The notes: generated by a model from the sequence alone, not told the origin. Counted from the first letter of the stretch, positions 8,386-17,916 are shown. The stretch: DNA of 64,000 bases from Thiotrichaceae bacterium (GCA_028688145.1 JAQTYU010000003.1:248001-312000); one strand, 5' to 3'. Program-made: numbers and translations.

Positions 8386-9273
8386 TTATTTCCCTTCTTT
8401 ATTGAAAAGTGCATCAAGTTTTTGTTCGTAGTTGTGATAACCCAAAACTTCGTAAAGTTCGACACGGGTTTGCATCAAATCTAACACTTCTTTTTGCGTG
8501 CCTTGTTGGCGAATCGCATCGTATACCTTGATAGAAGCCGCACTCATGGCGCGGAATGCAGACAAGGGATATAAAACTAAGCCCACGCCGACATCACGTA
8601 ATTCATCGACGGTGAAATAAGGGGTTTTCCCAAATTCGGTAATGTTGGCTAACACAGGCACTTTAACCGCAGCGGTGAACGCTTTGTATTCTTCTAAAGT
8701 GTGTAAAGCTTCAGCGAAAATCATGTCTGCGCCTGCTTCAACATAAGCACAAGCACGGTCAACGGCGGCTTGTTTGCCTTCGCTGGCATAAGCATCGGTA
8801 CGCGCCATGATTACAAATTCAGAATCGGTCTTTGCATCAACCGCCGCTTTCACGCGATCTGACATTTCTTCTAAAGACACTAAAGCCTTGTTAGGACGAT
8901 GTCCGCAACGCTTGGCTTGAACTTGGTCTTCGATGTGCACTGCGGCAACGCCTGCACGGGTCATTTCTTTAATCGTGCGCGCGATTGAGAACGCACTGCC
9001 CCAACCCGTATCGATGTCAACTAATAAAGGTAATTGGGTCGCAGCAGTAATGCGGCTCGCATCCGTCACCACGTCATCTAAAGTGGTAATCCCTAAATCA
9101 GGTAAGCCGAAAGAGGCATTTGCCACGCCTGCGCCTGATAAATACAGGGCATTGAAACCTGCGCGTTCTGCTAATAAGGCAGAATAGGCATTGACAGTAC
9201 CGACCACTTGTAAGGGTTTTTCGGCAGCGAGTGCAGCACGGAAACGTGCGCCTGCTGAAGTTGGTTGACTCAT
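8386..9273 (-). CDS. prpB: 2-methylisocitrate lyase
   Basis: This 295-aa member of the isocitrate lyase/PEP mutase superfamily splits 2-methylisocitrate into pyruvate and succinate. The sequence holds [13 protein letters not shown] (metal-binding Asp), the catalytic-loop KRCGHRPNK with its Cys, and [14 protein letters not shown]. It is the first gene of a prpB-prpC unit. Upstream, at 9347-9356, is the palindrome TTTACGTAAA, which also occurs as a longer version upstream of prpE and is a candidate operator. Confidence 0.94.
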   Translation of the reverse strand: MSQPTSAGARFRAALAAEKPLQVVGTVNAYSALLAERAGFNALYLSGAGVANASFGLPDLGITTLDDVVTDASRITAATQLPLLVDIDTGWGSAFSIARTIKEMTRAGVAAVHIEDQVQAKRCGHRPNKALVSLEEMSDRVKAAVDAKTDSEFVIMARTDAYASEGKQAAVDRACAYVEAGADMIFAEALHTLEEYKAFTAAVKVPVLANITEFGKTPYFTVDELRDVGVGLVLYPLSAFRAMSAASIKVYDAIRQQGTQKEVLDLMQTRVELYEVLGYHNYEQKLDALFNKEGK

Positions 9274-9346
9274 AATATTCTCTCTGACTGGGATGTTAAA
9301 AAAGTTGTCTGAGTGTGCAGTTAGTTAGTACAGTCATTCCCCACTG

Positions 9347-9356
9347 TTTACGTAAA
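9347..9356. promoter_or_regulatory. Candidate operator upstream of prpBC
   Basis: The perfect 10-base palindrome TTTACGTAAA lies 74 bases upstream of prpB. A related double site, TTTACGTAACGTAAA, lies upstream of prpE. Shared placement suggests a common propionate regulator; the protein is unknown. Confidence 0.4.
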
Positions 9357-9391
9357 GGGAAACTGTTTTCAAAATTATTATTGTAATAATT

Positions 9392-9503
9392 CCCCCCTTT
9401 GACAAACATTGGTATCTAAACCATCTCGTTCCCACGCGGGAGCGTGGGAACGAGATAAATGCTTGTGAGATTTGTGTAGATACCTATGTTTGTCAAAGGG
9501 GGG
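9392..9503. repeat. Nested palindromic element (MITE-like) between prpB and prpE
   Basis: Outer arms at 9392-9418 (starting CCCCCCTTTGACAAACATTG) and 9477-9503 are inverted repeats with one mismatch. Inside is a second palindrome, ATCTCGTTCCCACGC (9423-9437) with its inverse at 9442-9456. The inner family recurs around 22352-22620. One repeat appears to have inserted inside another. Confidence 0.7.
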
Positions 9504-9511
9504 CTTTAAAC

Positions 9512-11422
9512 CTAAGCCGTTAAATGTTGGTTATAACCCAGCTTTTCCAAGACTTCGGTAATTTCTTCCAAAATGATGGGATCATCAATGGTCGCAGGGG
9601 TTTTGTATTCTTGCCCGTCTGCGATTTTCTTCATGGTGCTGCGTAAGATTTTCCCAGAACGGGTCTTGGGTAAACGCTTGACCACCGCCGCCACTTTGAA
9701 CGCTGCCACAGGACCAATCTTGTCACGCACCAAGGCAACGACTTCATCCACAATTTCTTTATCGGAACGGGTCACGCCTGCTTTCAACACAATTAAACCT
9801 AAAGGAATTTCACCTTTCAGTTGATCCGCTGCACCAATCACCGCGCATTCTGCCACATCAGGATGGGAAGCCAAGACTTCTTCCATGCCTCCCGTGGACA
9901 AGCGATGTCCTGCCACGTTGATGATGTCGTCGATACGGCTCATGATCCAGATATAACCGCCTTTATCGATATAACCTGCATCACCCGTTAAATAATAACC
10001 GTCATACGCACTCAAATAAGAGCTGATATAACGTTCATCATTGTTCCACAAAGTGGGCAAAGTTCCGGGTGGCATGGGCAACTTAATCACAATGCTACCG
10101 ATGTCATCATCTTTAATCGGCTGACCATTTTCATTCAAACATTGCACGTCATAACCGGGCACGGCGCGCGTGGGTGAACCTGCTTTAATTGGCAATTGTT
10201 CAATCCCTAAACAGTTGGCAGCAATCGCCCAACCCGTTTCGGTTTGCCACCAGTGGTCAATCACAGGCACGTTTAACTTGTCTTGCGCCCAGAATAAAGT
10301 GTCGGGGTCACAACGCTCGCCCGCAAAGAACAGGGCGTAAAACTTCGACAAATCATATTTCTTGATGAATTCGCCGTTGGGGTCTTCTTTCTTAATCGCA
10401 CGGAATGCGGTCGGTGCGGTGAACAACACTTTAATGTTATGTTCAGAAATCATGCGCCAGAATGCACCAGGATCAGGCGTGCCGACGGGCTTGCCTTCAA
10501 ACACCACCGTGGTGCAGCCGTGCAATAAAGGTGCATAGACAATGTAAGAATGTCCCACCACCCAGCCCACGTCTGACGCAGCCCAGAACACTTCACCGGG
10601 CTTGACGTTGTAAATGTATTCCATCGACCACTTCAGCGCGACCGCATGACCGCCGTTATCACGCACCACACCTTTGGGAATCCCCGTCGTGCCTGAGGTG
10701 TAAAGAATATACAGCGGATCGGTTGCAGCGACAGGCACACATTCTGCGGGTTCTGCGGCTGCGACTGCCGTCACCCAATCCACATCACGCCCTTCCACTA
10801 AACTCGCAATTTCTTGAGGACGTTGGTAAATAATGCACTTGCTGGGCTTATTCGTGGATAACTCAATTGCTTCATCTAACAAGGGCTTGTAATGCACCAC
10901 GCGCTTGCCTTCAATCCCGCAAGAGGCGGAGACAATCATCACGGGTTTGGCATCATCAATCCGCGTCGCTAATTCTTTAGAGGCGAAGCCCCCGAAAACC
11001 ACCGAGTGAATTGCTCCAATCCGAGAACAGGCTAACATGGTAATAACCGCTTCAGGAATCATTGGCATGTAAACTAAAACGCGATCCCCTTTATTCACGC
11101 CATTGGCGCGCAACGCTCCTGCAAATTTGGCGACTTCATCGCGCAATTCGGTGTAGGTGTATTTTTTCACGACGCTGGTGACGGGGCTGTCATAAATCAG
11201 CGCGAGGCGTTCACCATTGCCTTGTTCGACGTGACGATCCAAGGCGTTATAACAGGTGTTTAACACGCCATCGGAAAACCAACGGTACAAGGGCTTTTTG
11301 GAATCATCTAAAATCGTTTTAGGGGGGGTAATCCAGTCGATAGCTTTGGCAGCATCGCCCCAGAACTTTTCGGGGTTGCTTAACGATAAGTCGTATAACT
11401 CGTTATACGTGGCTTGTGTCAT
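9512..11422 (-). CDS. prpE: Propionyl-CoA synthetase
   Basis: This 636-aa AMP-forming acyl-CoA synthetase activates propionate. It shows the P-loop YTSGTTGIPKGVVRDNGGHA (the RDNGGH part is typical of PrpE), DHWWQTETGWAI, the hinge YLTGDAGYIDKGG and the C-terminal catalytic-Lys motif KTRSGKILRS. It points the same way as prpB-prpC but is separated from them by 238 bases and a MITE-like element, so it has its own promoter region at 11423-11500. The start ATG at 11422 is preceded by AAGGAGAAT. Confidence 0.93.
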   Translation of the reverse strand: MTQATYNELYDLSLSNPEKFWGDAAKAIDWITPPKTILDDSKKPLYRWFSDGVLNTCYNALDRHVEQGNGERLALIYDSPVTSVVKKYTYTELRDEVAKFAGALRANGVNKGDRVLVYMPMIPEAVITMLACSRIGAIHSVVFGGFASKELATRIDDAKPVMIVSASCGIEGKRVVHYKPLLDEAIELSTNKPSKCIIYQRPQEIASLVEGRDVDWVTAVAAAEPAECVPVAATDPLYILYTSGTTGIPKGVVRDNGGHAVALKWSMEYIYNVKPGEVFWAASDVGWVVGHSYIVYAPLLHGCTTVVFEGKPVGTPDPGAFWRMISEHNIKVLFTAPTAFRAIKKEDPNGEFIKKYDLSKFYALFFAGERCDPDTLFWAQDKLNVPVIDHWWQTETGWAIAANCLGIEQLPIKAGSPTRAVPGYDVQCLNENGQPIKDDDIGSIVIKLPMPPGTLPTLWNNDERYISSYLSAYDGYYLTGDAGYIDKGGYIWIMSRIDDIINVAGHRLSTGGMEEVLASHPDVAECAVIGAADQLKGEIPLGLIVLKAGVTRSDKEIVDEVVALVRDKIGPVAAFKVAAVVKRLPKTRSGKILRSTMKKIADGQEYKTPATIDDPIILEEITEVLEKLGYNQHLTA

Positions 11423-11449
11423 TCTATTCTCCTTAACCTTTGGGTGGGT

Positions 11450-11482
11450 AGTAATAGATTTTACGTAACGTAAACTATTACT
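11450..11482. promoter_or_regulatory. 33-base inverted repeat upstream of prpE (candidate operator)
   Basis: AGTAATAG and CTATTACT flank TTTACGTAACGTAAA, giving an extended dyad 28 bases upstream of prpE. The core repeats the TTTACGTAAA palindrome upstream of prpB. The remainder of the 425-base gap up to 11847 is AT-rich, and I see no gene in it. Confidence 0.45.
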
Positions 11483-11847
11483 TAGTTATGTAATTATTAT
11501 TGTGAGCTAAATCTTAGCAAACTTTACTACAACAGCGTTAAGCTTCTTTTCTTGGAAAGCGTTACATCAGAGCTGTTCCAACCGACAACTCAACAGCGCT
11601 ATTTTTACGCCGTTACTTTCTAATCTTGCGTACTATAAATTAAATCAATCCATAAAAAAACAGTTATTAAAATTATTAATACTAGGGGTGGCGTAGATTA
11701 ATACGCTAGAACGGCGGCATCTGTATAAAATTAAGGTTTGCGCTTCGAGTTGGGCTAAAAAATTTTAAATGAGCGCGGACAGGTTTTCAAAACTCACGTC
11801 AATACAATTTAGGACTACGAGTTATTAGCACCGCACAGGAGTTAGAT

Positions 11848-12474
11848 ATGCACCCGCATACTCATAATAGTCTCTGGCTGCCTTCGCTGGATGGAGGGCA
11901 AGTTAAAAACTTCAGTGCTGGCGAAATTATTTCGCGTCCTGATAAAACTGCCAATCAATTTTTTATTGTACAACGAGGTCAGGCGCGAATTTTTCTGTGT
12001 GCCGACAGCAAAGAATTAACCATTGGTTATTTGAAACCGAACAGCATTTATGTGACGCATACCCGCGCTTGGATTGCAGCGATGGAAACCACGGAAATCA
12101 TGAGCTGGCCGATTCGCCAACTTCAAGCATTGATGTCAGCGAAACCTGAACTTGCCGTGGCGGCAATGCAGGAAATCGGCACGATGTTGCATAACACTAT
12201 CGACATTGTGGAAGACCTTGCGTTTCGTTCAGTGGAGTCGCGGCTTGCTCGCTATTTGCTGGTCGAATATCGCCAACAACAGCAGCGCACGATCAAACTC
12301 AGCGGCAACACAGAAATTCTTGCCAGTTTATTGGGCACATCGCGCCAAACTTTATCCACGTTAATCAACCGTTTAATCAAAGATGAGATATTACAACGCG
12401 CTGAGCGTCAACATATCACCTTGCTGAATCTTGAACATTTAGAACAGCTCGCACAGCGAATGTCAGCTAGCTGA
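11848..12474 (+). CDS. CRP/FNR-family regulator resembling CO sensor CooA
   Basis: This 208-aa protein has an N-terminal cyclic-nucleotide-type sensor fold (QFFIVQRGQARIFL, ELTIGYLKPNSIYVTHTRAW) and a C-terminal CRP helix-turn-helix (LASLLGTSRQTLSTLINRLI). The stretch YLKPNSIYVTH aligns by eye with the CooA region that carries the haem-ligand His77, and a Pro sits near the N-terminus (MHP) where CooA uses Pro2. There are no FNR-type cysteines. The immediate downstream gene is cowN, whose product protects nitrogenase from CO, so a CO-responsive role fits well. An AGGAG site precedes the ATG. A general CRP-like regulator remains possible. Confidence 0.7.
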   Translation: MHPHTHNSLWLPSLDGGQVKNFSAGEIISRPDKTANQFFIVQRGQARIFLCADSKELTIGYLKPNSIYVTHTRAWIAAMETTEIMSWPIRQLQALMSAKPELAVAAMQEIGTMLHNTIDIVEDLAFRSVESRLARYLLVEYRQQQQRTIKLSGNTEILASLLGTSRQTLSTLINRLIKDEILQRAERQHITLLNLEHLEQLAQRMSAS

Positions 12475-12546
12475 CAGATTTCAACGTGGGAACTCGATAA
12501 ACTCCTGAACCTAATGTGTTTATGATGTTAATTGAGGAGAATAGCG

Positions 12547-12837
12547 ATGACGACAGCCCTATCTAATGACCGTTATGTGAGTTTTCTTGATCTGAATTGT
12601 GATGAGAACGCCAATCAACTGATTGCGATGTTAGAACAGCATCTTGCAACGCCGGGTAAAGGGGATGCGCAATGGCAAACTTATTTCAGAGAGAAGCAGG
12701 CACAACAAGCGAAAATGCGGCAAGATAATCTGCATTTTATTGGCAGCCAAATGAATAATTTATACACGTATTTAGAACAATGCGAAGACGAAGCAGCGTT
12801 AAAATTATTGTGGCAACTTGAACAAGAATGCTGTTAG
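12547..12837 (+). CDS. cowN: CowN, CO-tolerance protein for nitrogen fixation
   Basis: The 96-aa product has the CowN pattern: DRYVSFLDLNCDENANQL at the start, WQTYFREK in the middle and a C-terminal LEQCEDEAAL with final ECC. CowN helps sustain nitrogenase activity in the presence of carbon monoxide. I chose ATG 12547, not the TTG at 12532, because TTGAGGAGAATAGCG places a strong ribosome site 7 bases before it. It sits 72 bases after the CooA-like gene in the same direction. Its presence implies that the organism fixes nitrogen. Confidence 0.85.
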   Translation: MTTALSNDRYVSFLDLNCDENANQLIAMLEQHLATPGKGDAQWQTYFREKQAQQAKMRQDNLHFIGSQMNNLYTYLEQCEDEAALKLLWQLEQECC

Positions 12838-12881
12838 CCGTGCCCTTTATTTTTATTGAGCATCCTACTTTTTTGGCGCAT

Positions 12882-12919
12882 TGAAGCTGTTAGACAAATA
12901 ATCAACACAGCTTCAAAGC
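12882..12919. terminator. Stem-loop between cowN and the lipoprotein gene
   Basis: TTGAAGCTGT and ACAGCTTCAA form inverted arms between two convergent genes. This may be a bidirectional terminator, though T-runs are weak. Confidence 0.45.
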
Positions 12920-12930
12920 CATGCGACGAG

Positions 12931-13353
12931 CTACGACAAGCTTCCGCCCGCATAATAATCCAGATTTAATTCAAAACTGGTGGCAACCCCGTTCACCATC
13001 ACCGTATAAACGCCCGCATTTAAGCCTTTCAACTCCAGCGGAATCGCATATTCTGAAACGCGCGGTTCAGGCGTACAGCTTTGTTCACCCCAATTACTAA
13101 AGATTTTGAGCTGAAAAACACTGCCTTGTTGGGTTTGGGTAATCTGTTCGAGATGCTCACAACGATCCCGCCATTGCAGTTTGACGTGTAATTGTGCGGC
13201 AATGGGAGTAGTTTGAATCAGTTGAACGTGACTACTTAAGACCACGGGCTGATTATCGGCAGGAATCGCTTCTTCAGAAACATTGGGAATATTATTAGTG
13301 GAAACACAGGCAGTTAATAATCCTAAAAGACTTAAACCTTGCCAGATTTTCAT
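12931..13353 (-). CDS. Small predicted lipoprotein, function unknown
   Basis: The 140-aa product begins MKIWQGLSLLGLLTAC, a lipoprotein signal with LLTAC lipobox and Cys16 as the likely lipidated residue. After cleavage a short linker leads into a beta-rich domain with two further cysteines (CEHLEQ and EQSCTPEP) that could form a disulfide. I do not recognise the family. It lies convergent to cowN and downstream of merR-ihfA-pheT, but a separate promoter is likely as 54 bases and a small hairpin lie between. Confidence 0.6.
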   Translation of the reverse strand: MKIWQGLSLLGLLTACVSTNNIPNVSEEAIPADNQPVVLSSHVQLIQTTPIAAQLHVKLQWRDRCEHLEQITQTQQGSVFQLKIFSNWGEQSCTPEPRVSEYAIPLELKGLNAGVYTVMVNGVATSFELNLDYYAGGSLS

Positions 13354-13407
13354 AATTCACCCGCAGCGAGTTTCATCAGCAGCCTGAACGTTAAACGTTC
13401 AGACTGG

Positions 13408-13767
13408 CTAACAGCTCAGAATGGTCAACAATTCTTCCAATTCTGTGCGTAACTGATGAATAACATCGTGATTATGTTGTTGTACGTGTTGAGTCTGAGT
13501 TTCTTCTTGCAAACGCTGTTTCGCACCGCCAATAGTAAAGCCGTGCTCATACAACAAGCTGCGAATTTGACGAATCAGCATCACATCTTGCCGCTGATAA
13601 TAACGCCGATTGCCTCGGCGTTTTATCGGGCGGAGTTGCGGAAATTCCTGTTCCCAGTAACGGAGTACGTGCGGTTTGACCGCACACAGCTCGCTTACTT
13701 CACCAATGGTGAAGTAACGCTTACTGGGAATAACAGGCAGCTCGTTATTGTTCGACGGTTCCAGCAT
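13408..13767 (-). CDS. MerR-family transcriptional regulator
   Basis: This 119-aa protein has the MerR DNA-binding domain: [20 protein letters not shown] then WEQEFPQL and [16 protein letters not shown]. After the winged helix only a short helix remains, so there is no effector domain. This small MerR protein is typically found directly after ihfA in gammaproteobacteria, as here, where it overlaps ihfA by 23 bases. Its target is unknown. A GAACGTTTAACGTTC-type hairpin follows the stop. Confidence 0.85.
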   Translation of the reverse strand: MLEPSNNNELPVIPSKRYFTIGEVSELCAVKPHVLRYWEQEFPQLRPIKRRGNRRYYQRQDVMLIRQIRSLLYEHGFTIGGAKQRLQEETQTQHVQQHNHDVIHQLRTELEELLTILSC

Positions 13768-14047
13768 AAGCTTCTACTCGTGCTCTGAGCTTTTGACCGG
13801 GGCGGAAAGTCACCACCCGGCGTGCACTAATGGGAATTTCTTCGCCCGTTTTAGGATTACGTCCGGGGCGTTGATTTTTGCTACGCAGATCAAAATTGCC
13901 AAAGCCAGAAAGCTTAACTTGTTCGCCCTTTTCTAAAGCAATGCGGATTTCTTCAAAGAACAAATCTACCATTTCTTTGGCTTCACGTTTGTTCAGCCCG
14001 AGATCGTCAAATAGCTTTTCTGCCATAGCGGCTTTAGTCAATGCCAT
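13745..14047 (-). CDS. ihfA: Integration host factor subunit alpha
   Basis: This 100-aa HU/IHF-family DNA-bending protein shows [20 protein letters not shown] and [18 protein letters not shown], the IHF-alpha signature with the intercalating Pro in RPGRNP. It forms a heterodimer with IhfB and bends DNA in recombination, transcription and CRISPR spacer acquisition in type I systems. It follows pheT with a 3-base gap, the standard pheT-ihfA arrangement. Confidence 0.95.
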   Translation of the reverse strand: MALTKAAMAEKLFDDLGLNKREAKEMVDLFFEEIRIALEKGEQVKLSGFGNFDLRSKNQRPGRNPKTGEEIPISARRVVTFRPGQKLRARVEAYAGTVEQ

Positions 14048-14050
14048 ATC

Positions 14051-16447
14051 TTACTTCCTTAATTGTGCACCGAAGTGTTTTTCTAAATGAACCAGTAATT
14101 GTCCTATCACCGTATCGACTTCGGACTCGACAAGATTGCGCGAAAACGCTTGAAAAATCAAGCCCATTGCCAAACTTTTTTTCCCAGACTCGATACCATC
14201 TCCTTGATAAACATCAAATAAATGCAAATCAGTGAGTAACTCAGTCCCTAACTTTCTGATTTCGCTCAGTAAATCCCCGACCAAGACTTGTTCATCGACC
14301 AGCATCGCCAAATCACGGCGCACGGAAGGATACTTGGAAACTTCTTTAAATTGCACCGCATGAATCGCTGACAGGGGGGCAACGCGCAATTCAAATAAAT
14401 AAACGGGCGTGCTGAAATCCAACTTTTGGGCAATACTGGGATGCAACGCCCCCAAAATCCCCACCCATTCATCGCCTTTATAGATATTTGCAGTTTGTCC
14501 GGGATGCAAAGCAGGATGTTGTGCGGCTTTGAATTGGTAAAGTGCTGCTTCTCCGCCCAAATTCAGGATTGCTTCCACATCGCCTTTTAAATCGAAGAAA
14601 TCGACATTTTCGGCTGACCCGCTCCATTGTTCAGGAACACGGCTGCCTGTCAAAATCCCTGAGAGCATTTTTTCTTGTTGCAATGCGCCCTCGACTTGCA
14701 CAAAACGCAAGCCTGTTTCAAAGAAACGAATCCGACTTTGTTGGCGTTGTTGGTTATACATCAAGGCTTGCAATAAGCCTGTCCACAGTGTGGTTCGCAT
14801 CACTGACATGTCAGTCGCCATCGGATTATCTTGGCGTTTAGCAATCGGATTCGCCAGTGCGATGGACACGCCTTCAGGATCGAGCAATTTTTGCAAATCC
14901 ACATCGACGAAGCTGTAAGTAATCACTTCTTGATAACCGCGTTGCACTAAAGCGGTTTGAAATAAATTATCCGTAATATGATTGGTTGCGCTGAGTTGCA
15001 GCCCCGCGACAGGTTTACAACGCGGTAAATTGTCATAACCATTAACCCGCGCCAATTCTTCAATCAAATCGGCTTCAATATTAATATCAAAGCGGAAACT
15101 GGGCGCGTGTACTTGCCATGCGTCTTCAAGCACGCTGACTTGCATTCCCAAGCGCGTCAAAATATCGGTGACGGTCTCTTTTGGGAAACTTGTGCCTAAT
15201 AAACGCTGAATACGGCTCGCACGTAGCGTAATTTGGGGCGGCGTGGGTAAATGTTGTGCACTGCTGACTTCGACCACTTCGCCCACTTCACCGCCCACAA
15301 TTTCCAGCAATAAAGCGGTGGCGCGTTCAATCGCATGGCGTTGTAATTGCGGGTCTACGCCGCGTTCAAAACGGTGTGAAGAATCGGTGTGTAAACCATA
15401 ACGGCGCGCGCAGCCTGCCAATAAACGTGGGGTGAAAAACGCGCTTTCTAAGAAAATATTTTGGGTTTCAGCACTGACCGCAGAATCTGCACCGCCCATC
15501 ACGCCTGCTAAAGCATGGGCTTGTTTTTCATCGGCAATCACTAAACTTTGCGCGTCTAAAGTCACGGTTTGACCGTCTAATAATTTTAAACTTTCCCCCG
15601 CCGTGGCGAGTCGCACTTGAATGCTGCCGCTTAATTTGTCTAAATCGAAAGCGTGCATCGGTTGCCCCAATTCTAATAACACATAATTGGTGACATCGAC
15701 CACGGGGCTGATGCTGCGTAAACCGCTACGGCGTAAGCGTTCTTGCATCCAAAACGGGGTGGTGGCGGCTAAATTAATATTGCGAATCACGCGCCCTACA
15801 TAATGCGGACAGGCTTCTTCGGCTTGAATGTTGACAGGAAAAGTTTCTGGGGTTTTGGCGGCAACGGGGGTGCAAGCCACGGGCGTGAGATTGTGGCGGG
15901 TTAATAAACCCAGTTCCCGCGCCACTCCAGCCACGCTTAAACAATCGCCACGGTTGGGGGTCAAATCCACTTCAAGGCTGACATCGTCGAGTTGTAAATA
16001 TTCACGAATATTCATGCCGACAGGTGCATCGCTGGGCAAGGGCATTAAACCTTCAGAGGCTTCGGCTAAACCGATTTCTTTGGCAGAGCACAACATACCT
16101 TCGGAGGGTACGCCACGTAATTTGGCGGCTTTGATCTTGAAATCATTGGGTAAAACTGCGCCAATCACGGCGGCGGGCACGCGCATTCCTGCGACAACAT
16201 TGCGCGCGCCACAGACGATATTTAACGGGGCTTCTTTGCCGACATTGACCTGACAAACTTGTAATTTTTCTGCGTCAGGATGCGGCGCAACGCTGAGGAC
16301 TTCGGCAACCACTACGCCGTGAAATGCAGGGGCGACGGCTTCTACGCTGTCAATTTCTAAGCCTGCCATAGTCAGATATTTGACCAGTTCTTCTGTTGTA
16401 ATTGCGGGATTGACCCACGTTCTTAACCATTGCTCGCTGAATTTCAT
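14051..16447 (-). CDS. pheT: Phenylalanyl-tRNA synthetase beta subunit
   Basis: This 798-aa protein has the full beta-subunit architecture: N-terminal tRNA-binding OB domain (VVVAEVLSVAPHPDAEKLQV), B3/B4 editing region (PNRGDCLSVAGVARELG), the HRFERGVDP motif, the B5 domain, and the C-terminal anticodon-binding FDX-ACB domain (FKEVSKYPSVRRDLAMLVD). Together with PheS it charges tRNA-Phe. pheS is not upstream here: instead there is over 1 kb of repeats and an IS relic, so the usual pheST operon has been split. Confidence 0.95.
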   Translation of the reverse strand: MKFSEQWLRTWVNPAITTEELVKYLTMAGLEIDSVEAVAPAFHGVVVAEVLSVAPHPDAEKLQVCQVNVGKEAPLNIVCGARNVVAGMRVPAAVIGAVLPNDFKIKAAKLRGVPSEGMLCSAKEIGLAEASEGLMPLPSDAPVGMNIREYLQLDDVSLEVDLTPNRGDCLSVAGVARELGLLTRHNLTPVACTPVAAKTPETFPVNIQAEEACPHYVGRVIRNINLAATTPFWMQERLRRSGLRSISPVVDVTNYVLLELGQPMHAFDLDKLSGSIQVRLATAGESLKLLDGQTVTLDAQSLVIADEKQAHALAGVMGGADSAVSAETQNIFLESAFFTPRLLAGCARRYGLHTDSSHRFERGVDPQLQRHAIERATALLLEIVGGEVGEVVEVSSAQHLPTPPQITLRASRIQRLLGTSFPKETVTDILTRLGMQVSVLEDAWQVHAPSFRFDINIEADLIEELARVNGYDNLPRCKPVAGLQLSATNHITDNLFQTALVQRGYQEVITYSFVDVDLQKLLDPEGVSIALANPIAKRQDNPMATDMSVMRTTLWTGLLQALMYNQQRQQSRIRFFETGLRFVQVEGALQQEKMLSGILTGSRVPEQWSGSAENVDFFDLKGDVEAILNLGGEAALYQFKAAQHPALHPGQTANIYKGDEWVGILGALHPSIAQKLDFSTPVYLFELRVAPLSAIHAVQFKEVSKYPSVRRDLAMLVDEQVLVGDLLSEIRKLGTELLTDLHLFDVYQGDGIESGKKSLAMGLIFQAFSRNLVESEVDTVIGQLLVHLEKHFGAQLRK

Positions 16448-16581
16448 GCTCTAACCTTAATTCTAATTGTATCTTGCACTTGGCGTTTTAGGCGGTATTT
16501 TATCATGTTCACCGTGCGTTTGTCTGACTTGGGATTTACAGGATTTACAAGATTTTAAGAATTAGGCGACTTAAATCGAGC

Positions 16582-16616
16582 ATGAGACCTGCTAGGTTTT
16601 AAAAAGCTGGCAGGTC
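16582..16616. repeat. Small hairpin in the pheT upstream gap
   Basis: AGACCTGC and GCAGGTCT form an 8-base stem around a 19-base loop. It resembles other dispersed palindromes here. The 1.1-kb gap 16448-17565 otherwise holds an IS relic and one more palindrome. Confidence 0.4.
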
Positions 16617-16863
16617 TTGGTGATGACTGCGGACTGGCAACGCGAAGGATGCGCTTCGTGTCTTAGCACATCCTATGTCCATAATTTTTTGGCGTGTATA
16701 CGGCTATTAAAATTAAATTTCAATAATGACGTTACTGACAGATACGATTACACTTAAGCAAATATTATCCGTTTTACGGTTAAACATTAATTTTACGGGC
16801 GCATTTCACCAAGTTCCTAGGGCGTGTCATCAAAAAGAACTAGAGGGTTATTAAGCCAAAAGA

Positions 16864-17224
16864 ATGAGACTAGAAGCGAGTTGTTTAATGATAAGCCTGA
16901 TAAAGCACAGTTTGAGTTTGGTATTAGCATTCTTAAGAGTCCGTTCAAAATTCTTAACTAACGACTTACATCTCTCTACCCAAGCATTGGAACGTTCGAC
17001 TACCGACCTTGCCTTGACGGGTACAAAACCTGTTTTACCTTGGAGCTGCCTTTTTTTGAGGGTTTAGCTGATAGCTCAAATTGGAGTTTATCCCTGATTT
17101 CAGGGTAAAACTTCTCTAACTCTTCCCGAATACGTTCTGGATGATAACCCTTATCCAACAAGATTGTAGTCTTTCCGCTCTCTCGGAGTTTGTCCCTGAA
17201 ATAATCGAGGGGCTGCTTGAACAT
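16864..17224 (-). pseudogene. IS5-type transposase relic, truncated and frameshifted
   Basis: The minus strand first encodes MFKQPLDYFRDKLRESGKTT and LLDKGYHPERIREELEKFYP in one frame (17224 to about 17040), then, in another frame, GFVPVKARSVVERSNAWVER followed by CKSLVKNFERTLKNANTKLK to about 16864. Together these match the C-terminal half of IS5-superfamily DDE transposases. The N-terminal half is missing and a frameshift lies near 17040. The sequence TAGGGCGTGTCATCAAAAAG around 16819 may be the remaining terminal inverted repeat. Confidence 0.75.
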
Positions 17225-17284
17225 CTTATGTAGCTACGCTTGCGTTTTTCTCATCTTTTAAAGTTTACATAAGATTCCAAATCG

Positions 17285-17385
17285 GTTCTATAAGCGTAGC
17301 GTCATACACCTTGCGATTTGAAATTTTATGCGGTCAAAGGTGTATGACGGCTACGCCTTATACACCCTACGAATTGATTTAGACA
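17285..17385. repeat. Palindromic repeat family B, copy upstream of the Fur-box genes
   Basis: AAGCGTAGCGTCATACACCT and AGGTGTATGACGGCTACGCC form imperfect inverted arms around a short unpaired centre. Related copies lie at 18826-18905 and 22637-22670. Confidence 0.65.
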
Positions 17386-17475
17386 GTCACTAAATATATC
17401 AAACTAAATTACTAGGTTAAACCCACTGATTTTTCTCATATAAATATGCAAAAATAACTTGATATTGCGAATAAG

Positions 17476-17488
17476 AATGATTATCATT
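17476..17488. promoter_or_regulatory. Fur box upstream of the cupredoxin gene
   Basis: AATGATTATCATT is a 13-base perfect palindrome matching the core of the Fur consensus. It lies 78 bases before the GTG start, so iron repression of the two-gene unit is likely. Confidence 0.65.
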
Positions 17489-17565
17489 GCAGTTAATCTT
17501 ACAGCGAACCAATTGCATGGGTCTCGGTTAAGTCATTAATTCTTATTAATTTATGAGGTTATATC

Positions 17566-17901
17566 GTGCGTAAGTTATTTCAATTCAGCCTACTCGCCTT
17601 ATCAGCTGCGATGTGTGCGAATACTGTCTCCGCAGAAGATAAAGTTTTTAACTTAGTGATTAAAAATCATAAGTTTGAACCCGCCGAAATCACCGTTCCC
17701 GCAGGTGTCAAAATCCAGCTTAATGTTAAAAATCTGGACAGCACCGCCGAAGAGTTTGAAAGCTATGAATTAAATCAGGAAAAAGTCATTTCTGGTGGTC
17801 AAGAAGCGAGCTTATACATCGAACCTTTAAAACCTGGAAGTTATCCTTTTGTGGGTGAATTTAACGAAGACACCGCAAAGGGTGTTTTGATCGCCAAATA
17901 A
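17566..17901 (+). CDS. Periplasmic cupredoxin-like protein, probably iron-regulated
   Basis: The 111-aa product has a Sec signal peptide (MRKLFQFSLLALSAAMCANT, cleavage after SA) and a cupredoxin-like domain of the EfeO/P19-associated kind (HKFEPAEITVPAGVKIQLNV, ELNQEKVISGG, GSYPFVGEF). It lacks the Cys ligand of blue copper proteins, so it is not a classical electron carrier. Relatives accompany ferrous-iron uptake systems, and the Fur box upstream supports iron metabolism. No Ftr1/EfeU permease is seen nearby. The start is GTG at 17566 after TTATGAGGTTATATC. Confidence 0.75.
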   Translation: MRKLFQFSLLALSAAMCANTVSAEDKVFNLVIKNHKFEPAEITVPAGVKIQLNVKNLDSTAEEFESYELNQEKVISGGQEASLYIEPLKPGSYPFVGEFNEDTAKGVLIAK

Positions 17902-17916
17902 TTGGCAGGAGTAACA

